DNA of 9,513 bases from an uncultured Treponema sp. (GTDB lineage: Bacteria; Spirochaetota; Spirochaetia; Treponematales; Treponemataceae): NCBI GenBank assembly GCA_905236465.1, contig CAJOQA010000167.1, forward strand, positions 1 through 9,513, read 5' to 3'. The translations under genes and the position numbers were made by a program. Shown piece by piece: positions 1 to 6,600 of the stretch (the first letter of the stretch is position 1; the number at the start of each line of letters is the position of its first letter). The notes beneath the pieces are model-generated. The model searched no databases. It was not told where the DNA came from and saw only the letters and a program-made list of their open reading frames with translations.

Positions 1-1
1 A

Positions 2-628
2 GATGCAAGTCCTAAAAATACAGCTGAACTTTTGGCTACTACAGATTTTGCATTCTTGATGGCACCTGTTTACCATTCAGCAATGCGTTTTGCAGCCCCT
101 GTTAGAAAAGCCTTGGGCATAAAGACCATAATGAATATTTTAGGGCCCCTTTTAAATCCTGCTGGAGCGGAATATGAAGTTCTTGGTGTTTATTCCCCTG
201 ATTTAATGCAAAGATTTGCCCGTGCTGCTGTAAAACTGGGGGCAAAAAGGGTTTTAGTTGTTTCAAGCCAAGACGGCTATGATGAAATAAGCCCCTGTTA
301 CCCAACTTACGCCTACCAAATTAATGCTGACGGTAAAGAATATAAATACACAATTGACCCACAAAAGCTAGGTGTGCCTGAACTAGATGAAAATGAACTT
401 GCCGGTGGCTCTGGCCAAGAAAATGCAGACCTGGCTTTAGATGTGCTAAAAGGACAGGGCAGACAAGCAATCCGTCATGCCGTTGCCCTTAATACAGGTG
501 CCCTCTTGTACATTTCAGGAAAAAGCAAGACAATAAAAGATGGATATATTGCAGCCCTAGAAGCTATTGATTCAGGCAAGGCTCTTGCTAAGCTAGAAGA
601 AATTCGCTATAAAAGTTCTGTAATCTGA
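2..628 (+). CDS. trpD: Anthranilate phosphoribosyltransferase, C-terminal part (5' end outside window)
   Basis: TrpD joins anthranilate to PRPP to give phosphoribosyl-anthranilate, the second committed step of tryptophan synthesis in the cytoplasm. The reading frame is open from base 2, so the gene starts before the window and about 208 residues are visible. TrpD family signatures seen in order are SPKNTAELLATTDFAFL, the PVYHSAMRFAAPVRKALGI block, NILGPLLNPAG, a DGYDEIS segment (the family's DG-DE acidic metal/PRPP site), and a GG-GQENA segment matching the usual GG-x-x-x-ENA. It ends at TGA 626-628, and its last 22 bases are also the 3' end of the opposite-strand SpoA gene. The next gene on this strand is trpCF at 1146, so the two are pathway partners separated by an antisense gene. 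Identification is secure; the N-terminal third is missing only because of the window edge. Confidence 0.95.
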   Translation, partial: DASPKNTAELLATTDFAFLMAPVYHSAMRFAAPVRKALGIKTIMNILGPLLNPAGAEYEVLGVYSPDLMQRFARAAVKLGAKRVLVVSSQDGYDEISPCYPTYAYQINADGKEYKYTIDPQKLGVPELDENELAGGSGQENADLALDVLKGQGRQAIRHAVALNTGALLYISGKSKTIKDGYIAALEAIDSGKALAKLEEIRYKSSVI

Positions 629-1080
629 ATTGCAGTTTTTTTATTCTGCTTACCCAAAATTCCTTTTGCAAAGGGTTTTCCGTCAAGCAGAATAGTTGCA
701 AAATCACCTGGAGTCCGCTCTAGCTCTATAACAGCTCCTGCCTGCAAAGCAGAGGCTTCTGAACCAGAAAGACGGGCGGAACCATAGACTACGGTAATAT
801 CTTTAGGAGATTCTGCATTTGATTTAGCAAGAATTGCGGCAGCCCTCGCTTTTCTTTCTGCAATTTTAGCTGCCCTTTTTGCTGCCTTGTCATCGCCTGC
901 CACATTTTCTTTGTTCCCTGTTGCAGGCATACCAGACAGAAGCTTGTCCAAGTCGTTCTGAGAAAGAGATACATCATGTTCCACCTTGAATTTGCTTTCG
1001 TTTTCAGCATTATCAGTGCGGACTGAATTGAGAACTACATTGATTTCTTCTTTTGAAAGACTATCCTGTTTATCTGCCAT
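607..1080 (-). CDS. FliN-like SpoA-domain protein with two FliM-type EIDALL motifs
   Basis: This 157-aa protein ends in a SpoA (FliN/FliM C-terminal) domain at about residues 94-157. It shows the family pattern: a strand, a GSARL segment, the GAVIELERTPGDFATILLDGK core (read as GxxIELxxxxGD then LLDGK), and a terminal IQITELL. SpoA domains build the C-ring of the flagellar switch or type III export sorting platforms at the cytoplasmic membrane. The N-terminus holds two short peptides, LSKEEINVVLN (8-18) and LSQNDLDKLLSG (39-50). Both resemble the LSQxEIDALLxG peptide by which FliM and FliY bind phosphorylated CheY. An Ala/Lys/Arg-rich, probably helical linker (about 64-90) follows. There is no full FliM or CheC-like domain, so this is not FliM or a classical FliY. 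The start ATG lies directly behind a good promoter with no Shine-Dalgarno sequence. A role at the motor switch is inferred; the domain call is firm. Confidence 0.8.
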   Translation of the reverse strand: MADKQDSLSKEEINVVLNSVRTDNAENESKFKVEHDVSLSQNDLDKLLSGMPATGNKENVAGDDKAAKRAAKIAERKARAAAILAKSNAESPKDITVVYGSARLSGSEASALQAGAVIELERTPGDFATILLDGKPFAKGILGKQNKKTAIQITELL

Positions 1081-1086
1081 ACGCTT

Positions 1087-1115
1087 ATTATAACATAATG
1101 TTAAGAGAATGTCAC
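1087..1115 (-). promoter_or_regulatory. Sigma70-type promoter of the SpoA gene, probably leaderless
   Basis: Read on the minus strand, GTGACA (1115-1110, 5 of 6 to TTGACA) is followed after exactly 17 nt by a perfect TATAAT (1092-1087). Six bases then separate the -10 box from the ATG at 1080, so transcription would be expected to start on or next to the A of the start codon. There is no purine-rich Shine-Dalgarno sequence in those six bases. This supports a leaderless mRNA. The element sits inside the 65-bp gap upstream of trpCF, so its transcription runs away from that gene. Confidence 0.65.
1094..1099 (+). promoter_or_regulatory. Possible weak -10 box for trpCF
   Basis: CATAAT matches the -10 consensus at five of six bases and would place a start about 40 nt upstream of the trpCF ATG. 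No convincing -35 exists at the right distance: TTATCT at 18 nt spacing matches three of six. It lies within the spacer of the opposing SpoA-gene promoter, so the two would compete for polymerase. The alternative is that trpCF is transcribed by read-through from trpD. Confidence 0.25.
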
Positions 1116-1135
1116 TCTGTGAATTTTTAGTTTTT

Positions 1136-1140
1136 GGAGG
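1136..1140 (+). promoter_or_regulatory. Shine-Dalgarno sequence that sets the trpCF start
   Basis: GGAGG lies five bases before ATG 1146-1148. A longer in-frame reading from TTG at 1134 would run through this ribosome site itself, so ATG 1146 is the start chosen. Confidence 0.85.
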
Positions 1141-1145
1141 TTTAT

Positions 1146-2663
1146 ATGAATATTTTAGACCAAATTGTAGAAAAAAGAAAAAAACAAATAGAAGAAAAGG
1201 GCTGGAATTTTGGGATTGATATACCAGAAAAAAGATTACGGCCCCTTGTTCCCTTCATGCAGAAACGGGGGCTTATTCTTGAAGTAAAAAGAGCCTCGCC
1301 TAGCAAGGGGCATATTGCCCCTGATTTAGATTCTGTTAAAACAGCCTTAACTTATGCAGATGCAGGAGCTAGGGCAATTTCTGTTCTTACAGAGGAAAAT
1401 TATTTTAAGGGTTCTTTAAGAGATTTAATTCAAGTTGGCACTGCAATAGGCAGCAAAGAAGTTTCCCTTTTGCGTAAAGATTTTTTAATTGACCCTGTTG
1501 AAATTGAAATTGCCTATAGGTGTGGAGCCGATGCCGTTCTTCTTATAGCAAGAATTCTTTCTGCAAAGCAAATGCTTGCAATGGCAAAAAAATGCCAAGA
1601 GCTGGGAATGACAGCCTTTGTAGAAATCCGGCTGCAAGAAGATTTAGATAAACTTAAAGAAATAAGTTTGCAAATTGACCCCAACTTTATCGTTTGTGGG
1701 GTTAATGCTCGTGACTTAAAGGACTTTTCCATAGATTTACTGACCCCCGCCGCAATGCTCAATTCCATTAGAAATATCCTCGGTCCTAAGGCCCGCATAA
1801 TTTTTGAAAGTGGCATCACAAGCCCGCAGGCAGCAACCTTTGCTTCTTCTTTGGGTTTTTCAGGCCTCCTTTTAGGTGAAGCTGCAGCCCGTAACCCTCA
1901 ATTAGCCCCCTCTTTAGTTTCTGCCTTTTCTGCTGCAAAAAGTACTGCCAACTCTGCATTTTGGCTTTCTTTTGCAGAGAAATTAAGAGTAAAAAAAGAA
2001 AATGGGGAAAAGGGCCCCTTTGTAAAGATTTGTGGCTTAACTTCTGCCCAGGATGCCCTACATGCGGCCTCTGAGGGAGCTTGCTTTTTAGGTTTTGTTT
2101 TTTACCACAAGAGCAAAAGGTCTGCGCAAGCTACTGCCGTAAAAGAAAGTGCCCTTTTATTAGAAAAGCAGGGCTTACGGGGCAAAGTAACCCTTGTAGC
2201 TGTAATAGTAGACCCCGCCTCAGCTGAGGCAAAAGAGGCATATTCTCTGCTACAAGAAGGTTTTATAGATATAATCCAGTGCCACGGAATTGCTTGTGCT
2301 AAGGAATTCCTTGCAGATAAAGAACTTTGCAATCTTCCCCATTACTGCGCGGTAAATGTGTCTAGCCAAAAAGACTTGGAAGAAGTCACCTTCCTTTCTT
2401 CTTTAGGCGAACCCCGTATTCTTCTTGATTCTTCAAGCCAAGGTCTTGTTGGTGGTAGTGGTAAAAGAATAGAAAGTCAAATAATCGAAGATTTTGCCAA
2501 GCAGAACAGATTGTGGCTTGCAGGTGGGGTAGATGCAGATAATGTTTCTTCTATTATATCCCATCTTTCTCCAGAACTTGTAGATACCGCTAGTGGTGTA
2601 GAGCAAAGTCCTGGTGTAAAAGATAAGGAAAAAGTTTCTGCTTTTTTAGCGAACTGTAATTGA
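1146..2663 (+). CDS. trpCF: Bifunctional indole-3-glycerol-phosphate synthase / phosphoribosylanthranilate isomerase
   Basis: This 505-aa fusion performs steps three and four of tryptophan synthesis. The N-terminal half (about 1-260) is TrpC, which closes the indole ring. It has the ILEVKRASPSKG motif with E46 and K48, K111 in LLRKDF, E160 in FVEI, N187 in VNARDL, E221 in FESGI, and the phosphate-binding end SGLLLGEAAAR. The C-terminal half (about 292-505) is TrpF, the Amadori isomerase. It has FVKICGLT with the catalytic Cys at 296, IIQCHG, the catalytic Asp at 428 in LLDSSSQG, LAGGVDADNV, and the SGVE-x-x-PG-x-KD end. An Ala/Ser-rich then Lys-rich linker of some 30 residues joins two barrels that both keep their key residues, so both activities are likely. 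TrpC-TrpF fusions are known in enterobacteria. It follows trpD by 517 bp with the antisense SpoA gene between, and its last 18 bases overlap the opposite-strand early-set gene. Confidence 0.95.
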   Translation: MNILDQIVEKRKKQIEEKGWNFGIDIPEKRLRPLVPFMQKRGLILEVKRASPSKGHIAPDLDSVKTALTYADAGARAISVLTEENYFKGSLRDLIQVGTAIGSKEVSLLRKDFLIDPVEIEIAYRCGADAVLLIARILSAKQMLAMAKKCQELGMTAFVEIRLQEDLDKLKEISLQIDPNFIVCGVNARDLKDFSIDLLTPAAMLNSIRNILGPKARIIFESGITSPQAATFASSLGFSGLLLGEAAARNPQLAPSLVSAFSAAKSTANSAFWLSFAEKLRVKKENGEKGPFVKICGLTSAQDALHAASEGACFLGFVFYHKSKRSAQATAVKESALLLEKQGLRGKVTLVAVIVDPASAEAKEAYSLLQEGFIDIIQCHGIACAKEFLADKELCNLPHYCAVNVSSQKDLEEVTFLSSLGEPRILLDSSSQGLVGGSGKRIESQIIEDFAKQNRLWLAGGVDADNVSSIISHLSPELVDTASGVEQSPGVKDKEKVSAFLANCN

Positions 2664-3392
2664 TGAGGCAACCTTACCGTCATTTGTGTAACAACGGTTT
2701 GGGTTTGTCTTGTCAACCATACTTGTCATGCCATTGTAGTAGGCATAAAGGTAGGTTCCTGGGGGTAGGGGAAGTTCACATTCATAAAGACCAGGTTGGA
2801 TTTCTGTCATCTGATAAATCCAACTGTCCCAGTTTGTAAAGTCGCCACCAAGCCGTATCTGCTGCCCCTTGTCCCCCTTGTAGATAAAGTGGACATACCC
2901 ATCGCTCTTTTTTTCAGTTACCAAAGGAACGCTTCTTGTTACATTTACTTGTGAAAGAACCACCCCTGCTTCCTCGCTGTAAGCCTTGTTTGTATTTGTA
3001 GGGTCGGTTGTCCAAAGTCCGTCTATTATCAGCCTATAATTTATTACCCGAGATTCTTTAGGTAACTTTAAAATGTAAAACTGTAGTGAATCCCTGACAT
3101 TAAAATCCATATCGTATACATTGTGTATTTTAAAAGAATGAATCTTGGTGTATCTCTCAAAGTCAAAGGCTATACCAATGTGGCGGGCATTATTTTTTGC
3201 CGTAAAAACTAAATAATCACCGTGAATAAAAGGTGCCTTTACTTCGTTTAAGGTAGAAACCAAGTCTGCTATGTACGCTTCTTCTTCTGTAAGGTTTTGC
3301 TTTACATCCTTGCTGTCTGCAAAGGTTAAAGCAGGGGAAAAAAGCATCAGACCTGATAATATAGCTGTAAACAAAAAACTACTCTTTTTCAT
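2646..3392 (-). CDS. Secreted protein with two glycogen-binding-like early-set (AMPK/CBM48-type) domains
   Basis: This 248-aa protein begins with a clear signal peptide: MKKS, a hydrophobic core, then a likely signal peptidase I cut after A25 in LTFA-DSK. No lipobox cysteine is present, so it should be soluble in the periplasm or exported. The C-terminal module (about 165-248) has the AMPK-beta/isoamylase N-terminal pattern: IRLGGDFTNWDSW, then M-x-x-I-x-PGLYECELPLPPGTYLYAYYNG, a DKTNP turn and a closing SSITV strand. The middle part (about 54-155) looks like a second, more diverged copy, with YRLIIDGLWTTDPTN matching the Y-x-x-x-DG-x-W-x-x-DP turn. No glycosidase domain is attached, so it is probably a binding or structural protein. 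ATG 3392 is the only nearby start because an in-frame stop lies two codons upstream. It shares a control region with flcA. Domain type is fairly sure; ligand and role are unknown. Confidence 0.75.
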   Translation of the reverse strand: MKKSSFLFTAILSGLMLFSPALTFADSKDVKQNLTEEEAYIADLVSTLNEVKAPFIHGDYLVFTAKNNARHIGIAFDFERYTKIHSFKIHNVYDMDFNVRDSLQFYILKLPKESRVINYRLIIDGLWTTDPTNTNKAYSEEAGVVLSQVNVTRSVPLVTEKKSDGYVHFIYKGDKGQQIRLGGDFTNWDSWIYQMTEIQPGLYECELPLPPGTYLYAYYNGMTSMVDKTNPNRCYTNDGKVASSITVR

Positions 3393-3398
3393 GTCTTA

Positions 3399-3427
3399 AT
3401 TATCGGTCCTTAATCTTTTTAAGTAAA
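3399..3427 (-). promoter_or_regulatory. Promoter of the early-set gene with a sigma28-like -10
   Basis: On the minus strand, GATAAT (3404-3399) stands six bases before ATG 3392. TTTACT (3427-3422, 4 of 6 to TTGACA) lies 17 nt upstream of it, which is a usable sigma70 promoter. The same -10 is part of ACCGATAA (3407-3400), seven of eight to the sigma28 -10 GCCGATAA, but no TAAA lies at the usual 15-16 nt upstream. AAGGA at 3411-3407 is 14 nt from the ATG, too far for a normal ribosome site, so a leaderless or very short-leader mRNA is likely. Confidence 0.45.
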
Positions 3428-3495
3428 GTTTTTTTTTCTTATTATAGGAAAAATTTTATGAGGCCGCTGAAAAGTGTAAGTCTTTTTGAATTTTC

Positions 3496-3523
3496 TAAAC
3501 TAGCTAACCTTTTTTTCCGATAA
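3496..3523 (+). promoter_or_regulatory. Candidate sigma28 (FliA) flagellar promoter upstream of flcA
   Basis: TAAA (3496-3499) is followed after 16 nt by TCCGATAA (3516-3523). The sigma28 consensus is TAAA-N15-GCCGATAA, so the -10 matches seven of eight bases and the spacing is one base long. It points toward flcA and would give a leader of roughly 120 nt. Together with the flagellar identity of the gene this is a credible class III motility promoter, but it has not been tested. Confidence 0.45.
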
Positions 3524-3563
3524 GCCATATAAGATACCTTAGGATTTTATAAGGAGCTAGTTT
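3497..3563. repeat. Perfect 9-bp inverted repeat in the divergent control region
   Basis: AAACTAGCT at 3497-3505 is exactly complementary to AGCTAGTTT at 3555-3563, 49 nt apart. A smaller repeat, CCTTA (3537-3541) and TAAGG (3550-3554), lies inside and abuts the right arm. The left arm overlaps the putative sigma28 -35 element. It could be a paired protein-binding site or a stem in the flcA leader RNA. In a 256-bp AT-rich stretch a chance origin is not excluded. Confidence 0.35.
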
Positions 3564-3578
3564 CAAAAGTGTCATTCT

Positions 3579-3603
3579 CGCCTTTGAAATTGCCCCAAAG
3601 GTG
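3579..3603 (+). other. Small hairpin upstream of the proximal flcA promoter
   Basis: CGCCTTTG (3579-3586) pairs with CAAAGGTG (3596-3603) through eight base pairs including one G-U, with a 9-nt loop. It is followed on the plus strand by TTTTGACTTG, a poor U-tract. It could be a weak terminator or attenuator in the long flcA leader, or only a leader stem. It ends seven bases before the proximal -35 element. Confidence 0.3.
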
Positions 3604-3610
3604 TTTTGAC

Positions 3611-3640
3611 TTGAATTTTTATTCATTTGCGGAGTATAAT
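3611..3640 (+). promoter_or_regulatory. Proximal sigma70-type promoter of flcA
   Basis: TTGAAT (3611-3616, 4 of 6) is followed after 18 nt by a perfect TATAAT (3635-3640), which ends eight bases before the ATG at 3649. Transcription would begin within about two bases of the start codon. GGAG at 3631-3634 lies 14 nt from the ATG and would not be in such a transcript, so initiation would be nearly leaderless. It may work alongside the distal sigma28-like element. Confidence 0.5.
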
Positions 3641-3648
3641 CAAGAAAT

Positions 3649-6600
3649 ATGCCAGGATTAAAGCAGCTAAAGCAGTTTAACGCAGATCTTCTCAATTTAG
3701 GCGACGAAGTGAAGATTCGTGCGGCCAGAGGGGAAAAGCCAGTTACTGTTCCTATTCCCAAAGATATACCGGACCTTGACGATTCTGAAGATTTTGTTAA
3801 TGGAATGCCGGTCAGTAACCAGGAGGAGCTGGAGCAGGCTGAAGCTGCTGCCTCTGAACTTGAAGACGATGTTTTGGAAACTTCAGCCACTGGTGCAAAG
3901 GCACCGGATGTTTCGGATCTTTTAGCTCCTAGTGCAGACAACTTAGATGATATTGACCTAAGCGATTTTGAAAATCCCGGGTCTCTTGAAGATGTTGAGG
4001 AAGCAGAGGCTGTTCCCCTAGAGGATATGGACTTGGATTCCCTTCTTTCAGGTGCCTCAGATGCAGATGAAAGTGAAGATTCTAATACTGTCTCTGATGC
4101 TGATATTGCCCCTATGGACGATTTAGCAGACTTGTCCGGTCTTGCTGATATAGAAGATTTAAATCAGGAAGAAGAAAAAGATGATTTTAACAGTCAGTTA
4201 GATCAGATATTGGAAGAAAAGAGTAAAAAGCAGGAAAGCGAAGAAGTTCCTTTTGATATTGAAAAAGAAAATGAATCTTTTATGCAAGGTGTAGATTCTT
4301 CTGTAGATATGAATGAAGGAATTCCTGAGCAGTTTATTGAAATTCCCGATGATCCTCAGATTGGAAACGATGCCTTCCAGCCAATAGATGAAAATACTGA
4401 TGAAAACGCAGTTGATGATCTTTCCCCTGAAGAAAGCGCAGATTTGTTCGGAGAACCAGTTTCTGACGAGAGCCCCGTGGAAGAAACTGCATCAGAAGAT
4501 TTGCCCCCTCTTCCCGAAGAGGAAAGTGTAGAAACCACAGAGCCTGCAGAACCCACTGAACCTTCAAACGAAGATTTGTTTAACACTGATGATATGGATT
4601 CATTTGACATAGATTCATTGGCTTCTGAAGCTGTGCCAGATCAGGAGAAAGAGGAAAAAACAGAAGAAAGTGCAGGGGATTCTGAATCAGAAGAAACATC
4701 TGCAGAGCCTTCTACTGAAGATATATTTAACACAGATGATATGGATTCCATGGGAAATGCAGATTCCTTTGAACTTCCCGATATGGATATGCCTGCTGAA
4801 AGTAGTTCTGATGAAACTGTTTCAACAGATTCTGCTGATGATGATTTCTCCTTACCAGATTCTCCCGATATGTTTAGCAGTGATGATGCTGATTCTTCTG
4901 AAACAATAGAACAATTTGATACTTCTGATATGGAAGGCATGGATGGTTCTGACTTTGAATTGGGAAACATTACTGCAAGCGAAGGCGATGATGATATTTT
5001 CAGTATTCCAGGTTTCTCGGATACAGATTCTGAGCATTTAGACCTAAGGAAGAAGCCTAAAGTTGCTACCCCTGATTTTTCTGGGGCAGTCGAAGCCGCG
5101 GATGCTAACAAGCCAAAAAATACCTTTACAGATGCAGAATACCGGGTATTCCAAAAGAATTTAGCAGAATATCCCCTTAACGTAAGAATTGCCCTAGAAG
5201 ACATAGTTGTAAAGAACGAGCTTACCGACGATGCGCTTTTTGAAGTTCTAGAGATGGTCTTGCGCAAGGTTCCTGCAAGACAGCTTGCCTCTAAACTTGA
5301 AAAAATGATGGACATTCAGTTGGATGTCCCCCGTGACTTTGAGATGAGGACTGCTAGCGAATATGAAGCTTATAAGCAGTCTGTAGAATACAAGCTCAAG
5401 AATCAGATTATCCCAGGCGCAATATTAAGCACTCTTGCCGCCATTTTAGTATTCTGTATCTTCGTTGTTGTAAAGACATTTATTTATGACCCCATCATGG
5501 CAAATAACTTCTATAAAGAAGGTTATGCCCTTATTCAAAAAGATGAGTATAAATTGTCTGAAGAAAGTTTCAATAAGGCTTTGACATATAAGCAGGTAAA
5601 AAAGTGGTTCTACCGGTATGCAGAAAGTTATCGGGAACATAAGCAGTATGAAAGAGCTAGGATGATGTACCGGAACCTTCTTGCCCGTTACAATCACGAC
5701 AAAAAGGCGGGGTTGGATTGGGCAAAGATGGAATCTAACGACCTTATGAATTATCCTGATGCAGAGAGAATATTAAAGAGGGAAGTCTTAGACTACCACA
5801 TAAATGATCCTGACGCAATCCTTGCCCTTGGTGACAACTATCTTGATTGGGCTGATAGCGGTCAAACTGACAAGTATCCTCTTGCTAAAGAGCAGTATGA
5901 CTTGCTTATGCAACTTTATGGCAATAAGTCTAGCCTTTATGATAAGTTTGCAGGCCGCCAGATGCGGTACTATATCCGAACAGATAATTTGGCTCAGGTC
6001 TTAAACTTTAAGCAATATTTCTATCCCAAAAAGCTTAAGAATCTTGAGCCTGGTGACCTGACAGAGCTTTCCGGTTACTTGCTTGACAAGCGTTATGGCA
6101 CACTTAGACCTTCAGAAGAAAGTTTGCGCCTATCTATAGAAAATGTTCGTGGACTTCTGGAAGAAGCAGTGAAGCGGGATCCCAGTGACCCTGTTGCCCT
6201 TTACAATATGGGACGCTACTTTGTCCAAACTAGGAATGGTACTGTCGCAAAGTCTTTGTTTAACAGTGCCCTTAATTCCTTTAGGGCCAAAAAGGTTAGG
6301 TCTTTCAATGATATGCATAAGTATATAAACACCTACCGCATGTTAGGTGAGGAGCTTTCTAGTGAAGGTGAATACATTCAAGCTCAAAAGATTTATGCAG
6401 AGGGCATAGACTTATACGAAAATGAGAAGAAAATGTCTGACCGCTTTGAAAGCACAGAGAATGTTGGTCTCTTGTATGCTGACATGGGCGATATCTATTA
6501 CTTTAAGGATGGAGACATGGACAGTGCCTTGTCCTGCTATACAAAGTCTATAGATAGCAAAAATGATGTACCCTCTATCCGCTATAGGATTGGTTATATT

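Noticed and set aside
1134..1145. A TTG start for trpCF four codons upstream of the chosen ATG.
   Set aside because: It lies on the Shine-Dalgarno sequence GGAGG itself, and the ATG at 1146 has ideal spacing.
3424..3431. A perfect sigma28 -35 octamer, TAAAGTTT, on the plus strand.
   Set aside because: No CCGATAA-like element follows at 11 nt; the bases there read TATAGGAA. It is treated as part of an A/T-rich run.
3458..3523. A 21-residue plus-strand frame in the flcA upstream region with an AGGA eight bases before its ATG.
   Set aside because: Very short, no clear promoter, and its stop codon coincides with the sigma28-like -10 box. Likely chance.
3504..3626. A 40-residue minus-strand frame starting MNKNSSQNTF and ending YLIWLIGKKG, basic and partly hydrophobic.
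   Set aside because: No ribosome site, no nearby promoter, and it runs through the flcA promoter region and inverted repeats. It could be a small membrane peptide, but nothing supports it beyond being open.
4356..5315. Long Ser-rich open frames on the minus strand (4356-4610 and 4641-5315).
   Set aside because: They lie wholly antisense to the Asp/Glu/Ser-rich tail of FlcA, where GAA/GAT-rich DNA rarely makes stops on the other strand. They have low-complexity Ser content, no ribosome site and no recognisable domain.
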